NCBI RefSeq assembly: GCF_910592395.1
Contig: NC_088312.1
Location: 22,451,292-22,515,291, forward strand
DNA: 64,000 nt
Source: Lineus longissimus
Taxonomy: Eukaryota; Nemertea; Pilidiophora; Heteronemertea; Lineidae
Reading direction: 5' to 3'
The first letter of the stretch is position 1, and the number at the start of each line of letters is the position of its first letter. Under the pieces are notes generated by a model. The model made no database searches. It had not been told where the DNA came from and worked only from the letters and a program-made list of their open reading frames with translations. The translations under genes and the position numbers were made by a program. Of this stretch, positions 45,239 through 57,016 are shown piece by piece.

Positions 45239-46665
45239 ACTGATTCGGCCTGGCTGTAACTGTCTCAGCTCTCTCATCATGTTGTCAACACGGTGGAGCA
45301 GCCAGGACTGATTCGGCCTGGCTGTGACTGCCTCATCACTCACCATATTGTCAACACGGTGGAGCAGTCAGGACTGATTCGACCTGGCTGTGACTGCCTC
45401 ATCTCTCATCATGTTGTCAACACGGTGGAGCAGCCAGGACTGATTCGGCCTGGCTGTGACTGCCTCATCTCTCTCGCCATGTTGACAACTTGACAGAGCA
45501 GCCAAGACTGCTGTGGCCTGGCTGTGACTGTCTCATCTCTCTCATCATGTTGTCAACACGGTGGAGCAGCAAGGACTGATTTGGCCTGGCTGTGACCGTC
45601 TCATCTCTCTCACCCACCATGTTGTTAACACGGTGGAGCAGTCAGGACTGATTCGGCCTGGCTGTGACTGCCTCATCTCTCTCATCATGTTGTCAACACG
45701 GTGGAGCAGCAAGGACTGATTTGGCCTGGCTGTGACCGTCTCATCACTCTCACCCACCATATTGTTAACACGGTGGAGCAGCCAGGACTGATTCGGCCTG
45801 GCTGTGACTGCCTCATCTCTCTCGCCATGTTGACAACTTGACAGAGCAGCCAAGACTGCTGTGGCCTGGCTGTGACTGTCTCATCTCTCTCATCATGTTG
45901 TCAACACGGTGGAGCAGCAAGGACTGATTTGGCCTGGCTGTGACCGTCTCATCTCTCTCACCCACCATGTTGTTAACACGGTGGAGCAGTCAGGACTGAT
46001 TCGGCCTGGCTGTGACTGCCTCATCTCTCTCATCATGTTGTCAACACGGTGGAGCAGCAAGGACTGATTTGGCCTGGCTGTGACCGTCTCATCACTCTCA
46101 CCCACCATATTGTTAACACGGTGGAGCAGTCAGGACTGATTCGGCCTGGCTGTGACTGCCTCATCTCTCTCATCATGTTGTCAACACGGTGGAGCAGCAA
46201 GGACTGATTTGGTCTGGCTGTGACCGTCTCATCACTCTCACCCACCATATTGTTAACACGGTGGAGCAGTCAGGACTGATTCGGCCTGGCTGTGACTGCC
46301 TCATCTCTCTCGCCATGTTGACAACTTGACAGAGCAGCTAAGACTGATGTGGCCTGGCTATGACCGTCTCATCTCTCTCACCATGCTGTCAACACGGTGG
46401 AGCAGCCAGGACTGATTTGGCCTAGCTGTGACCGTCTCATCTCTCTCATCATACTGTCAACAAGGTGGGGCAGCCAGGACTGATTCGGCCTGGCTGTGAC
46501 TGTCTCATCTCTCTCACCGTGCGGTCAACAAGGTGGTGAAGCAAGGGCTGATTCGGCCTGGCTGTGACCAACCGTCTCATCTCTCTCACCATGTTGGAAA
46601 CACGGTGTAGCAGCCAGGACTGATTCGGCCTGGCTGTGACCGTCTCAAATCCCTTCAAGCAGTGA
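45239..46665. repeat. 66-74-bp satellite, ~20 copies with 140-bp higher order
   Basis: The unit carries GACTGATTCGGCCTGGCTGTGAC ... TCATCTCTC ... TGTCAACACGGTGGAGCAG. Variants alternate (TTCGG/TTTGG; ATCATG/CACCCACCATG), giving a ~140-bp period in the middle part. Both ends carry the same phrases (AATTTCCCATGGTTTACA and GGTCCAAGATAGTTG), so an older repeat flanks the array. Confidence 0.92.
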
Positions 46666-46943
46666 CACACCACAGTGTGCTGGTCCAAGATAGTTGCGGT
46701 CAGAATATATATTTCAAAAAGGTTTAAAATTTCCCATGGTTTACAATTTGGACATTTTGATATTTTCTTTTAATGATACCTCTTTTATGGTATGATATTA
46801 AAAAGTATATCAGAGAAGATGTCATAGTATATATATCAAAGAAATTTCTCATGTATCTAGATTTGAAAAGTTACATTATCTTAATAATTAAATGATTCTT
46901 TTAATGTGATATTCCTGATATTTGTCCTTTAAACCTGGCCTAG

Positions 46944-49330
46944 AACACACCTGTCCAGGAATGTTGATGAGAAATGCAGAGCACGCTCCCTCTTCTTCCA
47001 GTTCCTAGATTCGCCGGCCCTCTTATACCACCACCTTATACCATTATGAATATTATCACGAAGAAAACCCCTTCACCTGAACTTTTCAAGCTGAGCTACA
47101 CACTGATTTAGGTGTTCGAGCACTCCAGAGAATGATTTGACATGTCGGTGCTAAATTCATTATCAGTGATGAACATTTAGTTTGTAACTACAGTGATGAG
47201 CTGCAGGCGGATAGATTCAAATTACATATCATCTTCCTGGTCACCTAAATCCCACACCCAAACTGTCCCTTCAAATCACGTGCACGGAGCTATATAAATA
47301 CGATTGTCGTGTGCTTGCGCACTTCCGACTACAAAGGAATCGAATCTTAATTCAAATTCGCCATTGCTGACATCATGGGCGCCAAAGACTATTTCTTTTG
47401 ACCCTGTTGACCTCGCTTCTAAAAATTTTTTTGAGAAAGCCATTCAAACATTAAAATCAACTACGAACATGATCTATAATATCACAGAGCTATATAAATG
47501 CGATATATTAAGAAATAACTGTCGCATTATCGAATTATACGGTTAGCTTGGAACTATTTGTACCCAATTACCCTTCCGCCAGCGTATAACCTCGTCACAA
47601 TCATGGCGCTTCTTCAATATGCCGACGACTTGACCAACGAAAATCCCGGTCTACCATTAAAGCCTTGATGGCCTCGGCGGTTTGACGGTTGCACTGTGGA
47701 ATGGTTGGTCACGAGTTCGAACCCCGGCGAATCTATTTTTTCGAGATTTTTGAAAAATGTTCTCGTTATTATTCATTCATGTAAGTTTATCAGGCGCGGA
47801 TCCAAGCGGGTATACCAGACGCACGGCTCCTAATTGATGTAAACTTTTTTAAATTGACGACTCATGAAATTTTGGAACACATCTGTCCAGGAATGTTGAT
47901 GAGAAATGCAGAGCACGCTTGCGCACTTCCGACTACAAAGGAATCGAATCTTAATTCAAATTCGCCATTGCTGACATCATGGGCGCCAAAGACTATTTCT
48001 TTTGACCCTGTTGACCTCGCTTCTAAAAACTTGTTTGAGAAAGCCATTCAAACATTAGATTCCAGTCGATTCTTTTGGAGTCGGAAGTGTGCAAGCACAC
48101 GGCAATCGTATTTATATAGCTCCGTGCACGTGACTTGAAGGGACAATTTGGGTGTGGGATTTAGGCGACCAGAAAGATGATATGTAATTTGAATCTATCC
48201 GCCTGCTCATCACTGTAGTTACAAACTAAATGCTCATCACTGATAATGAATTTAGCGCCGACTTGTCAAACCATTCTCTGGAGTGCTCGAACACCTAGAA
48301 TCAGTGTGTACTTCAGCTTGAAAAGTTCGGGTGAAGGGGTTTTCTTCGTGATAATATTCATAATGGTATAAGATGATGATAAGATGACGGGAAATCTAGG
48401 AACTGGAAGAAGAAGGAGCGTGCTCTGCATTTCTCATCAAAATTCCTGGACAGGTGTGTTCCAAAATTTCATATCAATAAGGAGCCGTGCGTCTAGTGCA
48501 CCCGCTTGGATCCGCGCCTGATAAACGCACATGAATGAATAATAACGAGAACATTTTTCAATAAAACTCGAAAAAATAGATTCGCCGGGGTTCGAACTCG
48601 TGACCATCCAGCCACAGTGCAACCGTCTAACCGCAGAGGCCATCAAGGCTTTAATGGTAGACCGGGATTTTCGTTGGTCAAGTCGTCGGCATATTGAAGA
48701 AGCGCCATGATTGTGACGAGGTTACGCTGGCGGAAGAGTAATTGGGTACAAAGAGTTCCAAGCTAACCGTATAATTCGATAATGCGACAGTTATTTCTTG
48801 ATATATCGCATTTATATAGCTCTGTGATATTATAGATCATGTTCGTAGTTGATTTTAATGTTTGAATGGCTTTCTCAAAATGTTTTTAGAAGCGAGGTCA
48901 ACAGGGTCAAAAGAAATAGTCTTTGGCGCCAATGATGTCAGCAATGGCGAATTTGAATTAGATTCCAGTCGATTCTTTTGGAGTCGGAAGTGTGCAAGCA
49001 CACAGCAATCGTATTTATATAGTTCCGTGCACGTGATTTGAAGGGACGATTTGGGTGTGGGATTAGGCGACCAGAAAGATGATATGTAATTTGAATCTAT
49101 CCGCCTGCTCATCACTGTAGTTACAAACTAAATGCTCATCACTGATAATGAATTTAGCGCCGACTTGTCAAACCATTCTCTGGAGTGCTCGAACACCTAG
49201 AATCAGTGTGTACTTCAGCTTGAAAAGTTCGGGTGAAGGGGTTTTCTCCGTGATAATATTCATGATGGTGTAATATGATGGTATAAGAAGACCGGTGAAT
49301 CTAGGAACTGGAAGAAGAGGGAGCGTGCTG
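46944..49330. repeat. Large nested palindrome (~1.1-kb arms)
   Basis: The segments appear in order a-b-c-a-part(b,c) and then inverted b-a-c-b around an axis near 48057. Segment a is CACCTGTCCAGGAATGTTGATG (46950; inverted ~48450). Segment b holds GGTGTTCGAGCACTCCAGAG (47111; inverted ~48275 and ~49175). Segment c holds GGGCGCCAAAGACTATTTC (47379, 47980; inverted ~48915). Arms differ by small changes. It is probably nested foldback-type elements. The right copy of b is cut by the next element at 49331. Confidence 0.8.
47665..47740 (+). repeat. tRNA-like segment inside palindrome (SINE-type, A and B boxes)
   Basis: GATGGCCTCGGCGG and, 40 nt later, GAGTTCGAACCCC look like pol III A and B boxes. 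The inverted partner is at about 48588-48655. I could not draw a good cloverleaf, so this is more likely a SINE head than a tRNA gene. Confidence 0.5.
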
Positions 49331-49563
49331 AGCTCGGTCTCTAAAGTCTGGAGGTCCGGATTCCGTGAGCGCTGACAGTCTAGTGGCGCGGCCCACGGAT
49401 AGATCGAGAGGGCGGTTTGGGGTTCCGCCGAAGGTGCTCGCATGCATTGGTCGTATCCCCGAAACCTTTACAAAACAAAAAATCTGGTGGCATCGATCCA
49501 ATGACGGTAAAGGAATTGACGGTGAAGGATCTCGTGGCATATCGGATGCGCATCCGATGACGG

Positions 49564-49628
49564 TAATATATACATATATATATGTGTATATGTGTATATG
49601 CGTATATATATATATATATATATATATA
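49564..49628. repeat. (TA/TG)n microsatellite
   Basis: An alternating purine/pyrimidine run at the apex of the foldback, between the inverted copy of the 56-bp unit and its direct array. Confidence 0.9.
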
Positions 49629-49633
49629 ACCGT

Positions 49634-49969
49634 CATCGGATGCGCATCCGATATGCCACGAGATCCTTTACCGTCAATTTCTTCACCGTCATCTAATGCG
49701 CATCCGATATGCCACGAGATCCTTCACCGTCAATTCCTTTACCGTCATCGGATGCGCATCCGATATGCCACGAGATCCTTCACCGTGAATTCCTTTACCG
49801 TCATCGGATGCGCATCTGATATGCCACGAGATCCTTCACCGTCAATTCCTTTACCGTCATCGGATGCGCATCCGATATGCCACGAGATCCTTCACCGTCA
49901 ATTCCTTTACCGTTATCGGATGCGCATCTGATATGCCACGAGATCCTTAACCGTCAATTCCTTTACCGT
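49634..49969. repeat. 56-bp tandem repeat, 6 copies
   Basis: CATCGGATGCGCATCCGATA begins at 49634, 49690, 49746, 49802, 49858 and 49914 (some units vary: CATCTAATG, TATCGGATG). Each unit starts with its own 18-bp palindrome ATCGGATGCGCATCCGAT. Confidence 0.95.
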
Positions 49970-50147
49970 CATTGGATCGATGCCACCAGATTTTTTGTTT
50001 TTGTAAAGGTTTCGGGGATACGACCAATGCATGCGAGCACCATCGGTGGAACCCGAAACCGACCTCTCGATCTATCCGTAAGGACACGCCACTAGAGTGA
50101 CCGTCACGCTTACGGACTCCGGACCTCCAGACTTCAGAGACCGAGCT

Positions 50148-50929
50148 TACCTTACAAATACTATTGCCTACTCGGCGCCTCACTTATATGTGTTGTTTTT
50201 TCACATACATTGTTCTCGTGGTTTACGGAAAAGTAGGCCTAAAATGTTATAGTGTCTAAAAACAATATTCAGTTAATGGAATTACACTTTTTTCCATTAC
50301 TGCTTGCTTAATATTGCCCTATTACCTTTTTCATGAATCAATTTTGAGCATTATGTTTACAACGTAGATATTATAGCACAAAGTATGAGTCTAAAATGCC
50401 AAATACTTGCAACTATTATGTTAATCACTGAAATCTTAGTGTACTAATTGCTCGCTATAAGCTAGGTTATGGCGCCCCTAAACCAACGTACTGACAACGC
50501 TACCTCCCCGGAAATCAAACTTTAACGTGAGTAAATTGTAATCTTACTCTCTATATACCAAAGTGATTTACCTAGGAATACAGTTGAACTTCACTGAAAA
50601 CTAATGATGTGTTGATGAGTTCAATGAATCCTTCGATTCCTTTGGTTTTCTTGGCGAACTGACGTCCGACAATGACCCGTTGACGTGTACCTGCAATACG
50701 CCATTGCCATAGTGTGTAAACAGATCTATTGTTGGACGAAACTCAGCCCCTCACAAACTGGTCGATTTCGCCAATGATGACACTGCTTCTAGGGTGTACC
50801 ACAGCCAACAAGGAGAGTTGCATCACCATCTCCATTCAAGTAGCCCTGGTATGGCTAGCACTCAATCTGAAAATGAGAGTAATATCTCTTGTCTGCTAGC
50901 CTAGAATAGATTGGTTGCCTGATGCCACT
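50148..50929. other. Upstream of gene C: probable promoter/leader region
   Basis: No coding frame. GGCGCCCCTAAACCAACG (near 50472) has a loose counterpart upstream of gene D (GGCGCCCCATATAGTAGG, near 59767), a possible conserved promoter-proximal element. This is a weak suggestion only. Confidence 0.3.
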
Positions 50930-51091
50930 ATACTATAGATCCATGCACTTGATTGGGAACAATGTTTACATAACGTGGTGTTGATCATCGTCACGTCACA
51001 AGCAGCATGCATTTTTACATTAGTGTAACGTGATGTGACGCGAAATCTTCGTAAACGTTGTTCCCAATCAAGTGCACCGATCTATAGTATA
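50930..51091. mobile_element. MITE with ~35-bp inverted ends, abutting gene C exon 1 acceptor
   Basis: TACTATAGATC.(A/G)TGCACTTGATTGGGAACAA.GTTTAC stands at both ends in opposite orientation, with TA borders. Total ~162 bp. The right end is 20 bp from the AG that opens gene C exon 1. Confidence 0.85.
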
Positions 51092-51198
51092 CACTGGTGG
51101 TTGTCTTTCAGGTTTGTCTTGCCAGGCATATTCACCATCAGTTCTTTGTCTTCCAGAGAAACGAAGTACTGTAAAGACATGCCCTCTCCCTGATATTG

Positions 51199-51882
51199 AT
51201 GATGAAGGACGGCATCATGTCGGTCGCAGAAACAGAAGAAGAATTCAGTCCAATTCAGGAATCCAGTCCAAGTGAGGGACAAGATGAAAGATGCTCTTTT
51301 GAGAATATGCAAACAGAGCTGCACTGTAAAGGTGCTTTGCTTACGAAGGCGTGGTCAGACCTGTTTTGTTTCATTACAAAATATCAGGCAGAACTTGTGA
51401 TGAAAGAAAATTCCGTTGAAATAGCAGAGAAGGAAATTAAGGAGAGGAAAAAGCAGTTGGAAGAAATGAAAACAGTTGCTGGTGATGATGAGAACTTACA
51501 TGATGTGATTTGTGCAAAGGAAAGACTGCTGAGGAAAGCACAATCCGAACTTTCTGTCAAGGACAGGATGTTGCAAAGGGTGCAGTCCGACTTGTCCAGT
51601 AATACAGAACTGTTAGAAAAATCTGAATGTGATCTGTTAAAGAGACAAAATGAGCTTGTGCGATATCGAGGGAATGTTGAACAGTTGAAATCTGAGTTGA
51701 AAATTAAACAGGAACAAATACTTATCAAAGACACTTTGCTGAAAAAGTTACAGAATCAACTCATGAAGGAGAATGCGGAGCTGAAAGAACAGTTGGAGCT
51801 TGAACGACGGGCGCTGCAGTTAGAGAAACAATCTCATGACTTGACAAAAAGAACCATGTTGTCGCCGGGGCAGAAGCGTGCA
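51199..51882 (+). CDS. Gene C shared exon 1: coiled-coil N-terminus
   Basis: The acceptor ttgtctttcag ends at 51111; the ATG is at 51199 (MMKDGIMSVAETEEEF). The donor CGTGCA|GTAAGT ends the exon in phase 0 after 228 residues. It aligns with gene B exon 1 throughout (ELHCKGALLTKAWSDLFCFI, IAEKEIKERKKQLEEMK, LLKKLQNQLMKEN) but with many replacements and a shorter acidic segment. It shows what normal divergence between copies looks like, in contrast to the near-identity of A and B. Confidence 0.92.
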
Positions 51883-52039
51883 GTAAGTGTATGGTACCTC
51901 TTACCGAAGACAGGTACAGGTAAAACACAATGATTTGTATTAGAGTTATAAAAAGCATATTTGGAAAAGATGTTGATAACTGGTGCTTCTGGCTATTTTA
52001 GATCAGGATCTTATTTTCTGTGTGTTGTTTTTTTTTCAG

Positions 52040-52594
52040 AGGACCACTGCTCCTTCTGGTGTGATTGAGATCCCAGATTCACCTCCAACCCTCGACCTCC
52101 CAGATGATCATGATTTTGGATTGTCCAACATTGTCTCAATGGCCGAATCGCAAGCAGAATCCTCCAAACGGGACCGAAGAATATCCTCACGACTGCCAAG
52201 CAGTGTGACAAGTGCATCTCAGTCATACTCTGATCATTCCAGCCGTTTGCCCCACATGCCCCCTGCCGATGCTTCATCTCAAATAAGTCCTGCAATGCCT
52301 CAAAGAGTCACCCAGTTCCCCAAAACATTTATTGGCTCAACTAGTGACAATGGGACGGTCAGTGAAACAATTGCTATGACAACGAGTGACACGTTTTTCC
52401 CACTTAGTGTATCCGAGGATACAAAGTCTGGTATTGACATTTTGGGTGGTATGAAAATAGACGCTGACATTCAAGGTGGTGTGCCTCAATCGGCGACCCC
52501 TAGCTCAGGTACAAGTGATAATGAAGGCCCAATGTCGGTCCCTGGGCCAATTGCAAGTCCAGGGATGTCTCCAGATGGCGGAGCAGACGGAAAG
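52040..52594 (+). CDS. Gene C shared exon 2: Ser/Pro-rich linker with SUMO-interaction-like motif
   Basis: The acceptor tttttttcag and donor GGAAAG|GTAGGA bound 555 nt, phase 0 at both ends. It keeps GVIEIPDSPPTLDL, HDFGLSNIVSMAES, TSDTFFPLSV and the Gly-rich end, while the rest is diverged and shorter. The selective conservation of these four blocks indicates functional sites in an otherwise disordered linker. Read-through gives ~30 residues then a stop. Confidence 0.9.
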
Positions 52595-53598
52595 GTAGGA
52601 ATCTGTTTTAGTCTGAATTTTCGATTTTACAGTGACGGCAGTCTGTTGTTGAGATGTGTAGCTGGGAGAAGTAATGAAGACTTCAGATGAAAAAGCCACT
52701 TCACAAAAATTATATTAAAGTAACGCTGACATCTGCCTCACATCTCCCAATTCATACAGAAGGCTGTAATAAAATAATTTGAGTTTTGTTGACTGAAGTT
52801 CTGGTGGTTTCCACCATGAAAAAATTGGTTCATTTAGAATGTATCTTCATCCAACATCAGTGTTTCGTGCCAGAAAGCAAGCCCTCTGGTGATGGTCAAC
52901 AGATGTATGTCGTGGTTTTGTTCCGACTGGAGACACTTTATGAAAAAATCCTAGGTGAGGTTTTGATGAATTCCCTGCCGTGTGGTGTCAACTCTTGGGG
53001 AATACTTGGTCTTTCAGCAGTTTCATTTTAGTAATAGGTCTTGGAGTTGGATGGAAGAAGAGGATCTGATTTAGCTAATATGGCGTTGTCAGAAATAACG
53101 ACCCAGTGTTCAGTTCGAAAATTCGAGTAAATGCATTGCATGAGAAATTTCTTTCCTCAGGGACGCTAAATTTTTTATTTTCAGTGGATTTTAGACTTTT
53201 CTTGTTACTAATGCTAAATTTGATAGCTGGAGTGGAAAGTGCTCGATTTGAAGTCTCTGTGGATCATTGAATTTTCAGATTTGGATATTGGACCAAAAAA
53301 TAAGCATTGTGCCTGTGAGGGTTGATCTGCAAGGATAAGATATTTTACAAGAAAAAAACTTCAGACTTCTTTCCTTTGCTCATTGGCATCCCTATTTCCT
53401 TCAGTTCCTCCCAACAAGTTGTGGTGAATTATTTTTTTCATTCCAGATGTGGTTTATTGTCTCCTCTCAAAAGGACGAGATATTGTGAATAAGGGTAGAT
53501 GTTGTGAATATTATTATAAAGAATGTGAATAAAGTGAAAGATACCAAAAACATGAAGGTCTTGTTTTGTTTTTCTTACCCTCATCTATTCTCTTTCAG
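52595..53598. other. Gene C intron 2
   Basis: About 1 kb with no coding feature I can support, much shorter than intron 2 of genes A and B (~5 kb). Confidence 0.5.
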
Positions 53599-53939
53599 AC
53601 AGATTGCATTGGACTTGATCTGCAGTGCGATGAGGAGGAGCCCATTGGGAGGGTGGGACCTGCTTGCCCACCAAAGGAAAAAGCGGACAATTTTGTGTGT
53701 AAAATTTGTGGAAATAGTTACAAAAGACGAGACAATCTTCGACGCCATCAACGCATTCATTTCGGCCTGATGAAAACTTGCGATCTTTGTCACAAACAAT
53801 TTGCGGATAGCTGCGATCTGCGACGTCACCTTGAGAGTAAGCATGAAGGCATTCGCTACCCTTGTCCTCAGTGCCCCAAATCATACAGTAACAAACTAAC
53901 ACTACAAAAGCACATTGACACTCATAATGAAATATACAG
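53599..53939 (+). CDS. Gene C alternative module 1, first part: 3 fingers, donor present
   Basis: The acceptor tctctttcag precedes TDCIGLDLQCDEEE in phase 0. Fingers have helices RRDNLRR, DSCDLRR (HX4H) and NKLTLQK. Unlike other array exons it does not stop: it ends EIY then AG|GTACGT, a donor in phase 2, matching the phase of exon 54405. The links between fingers are FGLMK and EGIRY, not TGEKP. Confidence 0.88.
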
Positions 53940-54404
53940 GTACGTAGCTGTGAAATTTGAATTCTTGTTCTATTTTTAGTGCTCAAATCAAAAGTCTATT
54001 CCATTACTCTTTTGCTGGTTTCCCGCTTTGCTTCGACGGACTTTTGATTCCGTGATCCCTCCTGCACAGCAATTGTCAAAATGATGGACATGCTTGATTT
54101 TGAGGAGCAGTAGCATCACTAATGCTGTTCAGTCAAAGCATCTGCTGAACTAAGGACGTTTTGGCACAAGGGGCCTTTTAAAAATCTCCCGATTCCCTGC
54201 AGCCCAGCATCTTAAATGGTTGTAGTCCAGTTGCTCGTTGAAGAAAACCTGCGCAGTCACCTGAGTCAAGTTTATAACTAAGATGTCTGATCAGGTAGAC
54301 AGTGCTGCTCATAGCAGATCAGCAGGAATAGGGAGATGAATACTGCCTCTAGTAAACTGCTAATGCCATGCTGAAAATGTGAATTTCACATGTTTCCCTT
54401 CCAG

Positions 54405-54744
54405 ATACAAGTGCTCCAAATGTCCACGGGGTTTCAACACCGGCTCTACCTTTAAACAGCACATGGACCGGCACAATGGAATCAAGCCCCACCTATGTGC
54501 GTCCTGCGGAAAATTCTTTACACTTGCGGCGGATCGGAATCGTCATTATGTTAGCTGTGCAAATTTAGAGTCGTACATGTGCAGTGTTTGTGGAAAGACG
54601 TTCAAGGATATCCGCTATTTCAAGGATCACCAAAAATATCATAATGACCCGTCTTCTCTGAAGTGCAAGTTTTGTGAGAAGATATTGGCATTTAATTCTT
54701 GTCTTCGGAGACATATGAAACTCTGTAAGAAAAGACCAAAGTAG
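54405..54744 (+). CDS. Gene C alternative module 1, second part: 4 fingers, two C2HC
   Basis: The acceptor cccttccag adds one base to complete an Arg codon, then YKCSKCPRGF. Helices are TGSTFKQ, LAADRNR, DIRYFKD and FNSCLRR. The second and fourth fingers end HYVSC and HMKLC, so Cys replaces the last His. The joined module has seven fingers (681 nt together, a whole number of codons). It ends KKRPK. Confidence 0.9.
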
Positions 54745-54838
54745 AATGTAGCTGGTTGTCTCCATTCTAGGTTATGCTAGTGGAACATTTCAAGTGGCTC
54801 AAAGTGTTATGTTTCATGTGAAATTTCAAATCCCAAGC

Positions 54839-54925
54839 ACAGTGGAACCTCTCCCAGCAGACGCCTGAAAGATGATGTACGAGTTGGCGTCAAGGGACAG
54901 CGTCATGGCAGAGGTTGTGATTTTG
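54839..54925. mobile_element. Fragment of the TACAGTGGAACC MITE
   Basis: CACAGTGGAACCTCTCCCAGC starts it and GGCAGAGGTTGTG ends it. Only ~85 bp remain of a ~180-bp family. Confidence 0.55.
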
Positions 54926-55368
54926 TCAGTTAACCCCCTAACTTGACCCTATTCCTACGTGACTCATGCTTCTTTTTAAAACATTCCAAAGATGTCCCAG
55001 TGTACCGTAATCGATTGTTTATAAGCCTGAAATTCATCAGGCCGCCCTTCTTAGAACCATTTCTATACCATCCTTACCTACTTACATGTATGTGGACTGG
55101 TGTTTTGTCTGCCCGTTGTAAAATTGGTACTTTCTGATACCAACTACGATAATTAACATCACTTCTGTATTATTGGGTTATTATATTGTAAACGTATTTG
55201 TATTATTTGGGGAAAATTAATCTAAAAGTTTTTATTAGTCTTCATGTTGCAACAGAGTATGTGTTTTTCCACGCTATTCATTCAAAATGCCCTTTCTTTA
55301 CAAATTTCTTGTTCATTTCCAACTTTTTCAACAAAAGTAGTAAAGAAAATCTGAATTTGTTTTTGCAG

Positions 55369-55668
55369 GGGTCCTGGAAACGATCGCGTGGTCCTCATGT
55401 CTGCGGAGAATGTGGCAAGGTTCTGTCGTCTTCTCAGTCGCTCACTGTTCATTTAAGATTACATACCGGGGAGCGACCATTTCAATGTTCCAAGTGTAAC
55501 AAGAGTTTCGTTCAGAAGGTGAATCTTCAAGTTCATATGAGGACTCACTCGGGCTATAAGCCGTTCGCTTGTCGGGACTGTGACGCCAGGTTTACTCAAC
55601 AGAATGGATTACGAATTCATATCGTCAAGAAACATCCTAATTTTAAGAAGTCTGCCAGCTTGCTTTAA
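55369..55668 (+). CDS. Gene C alternative terminal exon, 3 C2H2 fingers
   Basis: The acceptor gtttttgcag precedes GSWKRSRGPHVC in phase 0; the frame is also open far upstream, in the intron. Helices are SSQSLTV, QKVNLQV and QQNGLRI (HX4H). Linkers are TGERPF and SGYKPF. The tail is basic (KKHPNFKK). Confidence 0.9.
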   Translation, partial: GSWKRSRGPHVCGECGKVLSSSQSLTVHLRLHTGERPFQCSKCNKSFVQKVNLQVHMRTHSGYKPFACRDCDARFTQQNGLRIHIVKKHPNFKKSASLL

Positions 55669-56286
55669 GCAAAATTCTGGCCAATCCTATCTGCCTGTAG
55701 GTTGGAATGGCATAACTTGTGGATCTGTTCCTAAAAGGTTTTGGCATTCTGAACATCATGAAAATAACGTCTTACTTCCATTTTAATACTCAAAAGAAAT
55801 CATTTTGACCATTTTCATCATGTCTGTTCTTGGTGTATGTGTCTTTGTGTGTCTTTAGTCTGCTTTTGGTGTTGCAGACTTGACTCAGTGTTGTCCCCCT
55901 ACAGTGTCCTCAATTACATTCATCAGAGATAGGCCGGGTTTACAAAGCATTCATGTCACGTGTCCCAGCTTGAACTGTACATTGTATGTATCCCACCTCT
56001 GTCACGTGTCACATGTGAAATATCACGAGGATAATTGACTTTAAGCTTGAATGACAAGAGAGAGCATTAGCAAAGTGACTCTGTGAAATGTCAGTAGCCC
56101 ACTCTTGGGGAAAAGACTTGCTAAGTCTTAAGAAGTGACAACTTACTGATAGTGACAGCGTGAACTCTTTGTGAACCCAGTCTTCGAGGCAGGTTAAGTG
56201 CCTTATTCATTATCTGCTTGAATTGTTTGTGCATGTTGTAGGTTATCACTGGCTTGTGTACTGTATCATTGTTTCTTGTTTGTATA

Positions 56287-56470
56287 TACAGTAGAACCTC
56301 TCTATTGTGTACACCGTAGGGACTGAGAGTTGCTGTCCTTTATAAACAGGTGTCCCAATACCAGAGGGCAAATTGAATGAAAATGACCAATTTGGCACCA
56401 AAATCAGTGTCCTCCATAGATGTTCAGTTTACAACAATAAAGGGGTTTACACTGAACGTGATAAAGGACA
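56287..56470. mobile_element. Decayed copy of the TACAGTGGAACC MITE
   Basis: TACAGTAGAACCTCTCTATTG at the left and internal phrases shared with 25800 (GGGACTGAGAGTTGCTGTCC, AATTGAATGAAAA..ACCAATTT). The right terminus is not recognisable. Confidence 0.6.
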
Positions 56471-56761
56471 ACTCGGTGGTTAAAAATAAATCAAAATTAT
56501 GACCAGATTTTCAGAGTTCATTATTCTGATTGTTGTTATGCATGCCCAAACTTTCCGTGAATGTAAGTTCACCCTCTTTCTGTATTCTAAGGTCAATTGC
56601 TGTGTCATATAAGGTGAGAATATATAATAAAAAGATGGTTAAAATATTGGACTTTTTCTGTCATTTTGTTTTTGGGATGCGCTTCCTCTATGAGAAAAGG
56701 GGTTGCCCTTGTAATGATCACAATGAGCTGCTTATTCAGTGATACAATCGAGCATTTCTAA

Positions 56762-56854
56762 CCAGTACCACTACCACCACCACCACCACTACCACCACCA
56801 CTACCACCACCACTACCACTACCACTACCATTACCACTACCACTACCACTACCA
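56762..56854. repeat. (CCA.CTA)n microsatellite
   Basis: Trinucleotide run of ACC/ACT units, ~90 bp, on the pyrimidine-poor strand upstream of the eight-finger exon. Confidence 0.95.
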
Positions 56855-57016
56855 TTTTTGACCAGAGAAGCCGGGCTAGACAAAGAGAATATGCCTCACA
56901 CAGACAGTGGGGTTCGAACCAGGAAACTCTGACTACTGACGCTGACGGAGAATGCTAATGTTGCTTTAATTCCATTGAAGCTAGTTTTCTAGAATCTCTT
57001 CTCTTTCTCATTTCAG

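Larger units (their letters stand above)
49331..50147. mobile_element. Foldback element with ~230/180-bp inverted ends and internal 56-bp repeats
   Basis: Left end AGCTCGGTCTCTAAAGTCTGG and right end AGACTTCAGAGACCGAGCT are inverted, and the match continues inward past GGTCGTATCCCCGAAACC. The middle holds an AT run and a 56-bp satellite, a unit of which also lies inverted at 49502-49563. This layout fits foldback transposons. Its left end interrupts the palindrome to its left. Confidence 0.85.
55669..57016. other. Gene C inter-exon sequence with repeats
   Basis: No finger motif seen. It contains a decayed MITE (56287-56470), a (CCA/CTA)n run and a possible SINE scrap near 56868-56950 with an inverted B box (GGTTCGAACC). 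Confidence 0.5.

Noticed and set aside
47665-47740. Possible tRNA gene with GAGTTCGAACCCC
   Set aside because: A and B boxes are present, but acceptor and anticodon stems do not fold convincingly and the segment is repeated inverted inside a palindrome; SINE-like is the better reading.
49365-49931. 188-codon open frame
   Set aside because: It runs through the foldback inverted end, an AT run and the 56-bp satellite; it is a product of repeat structure.
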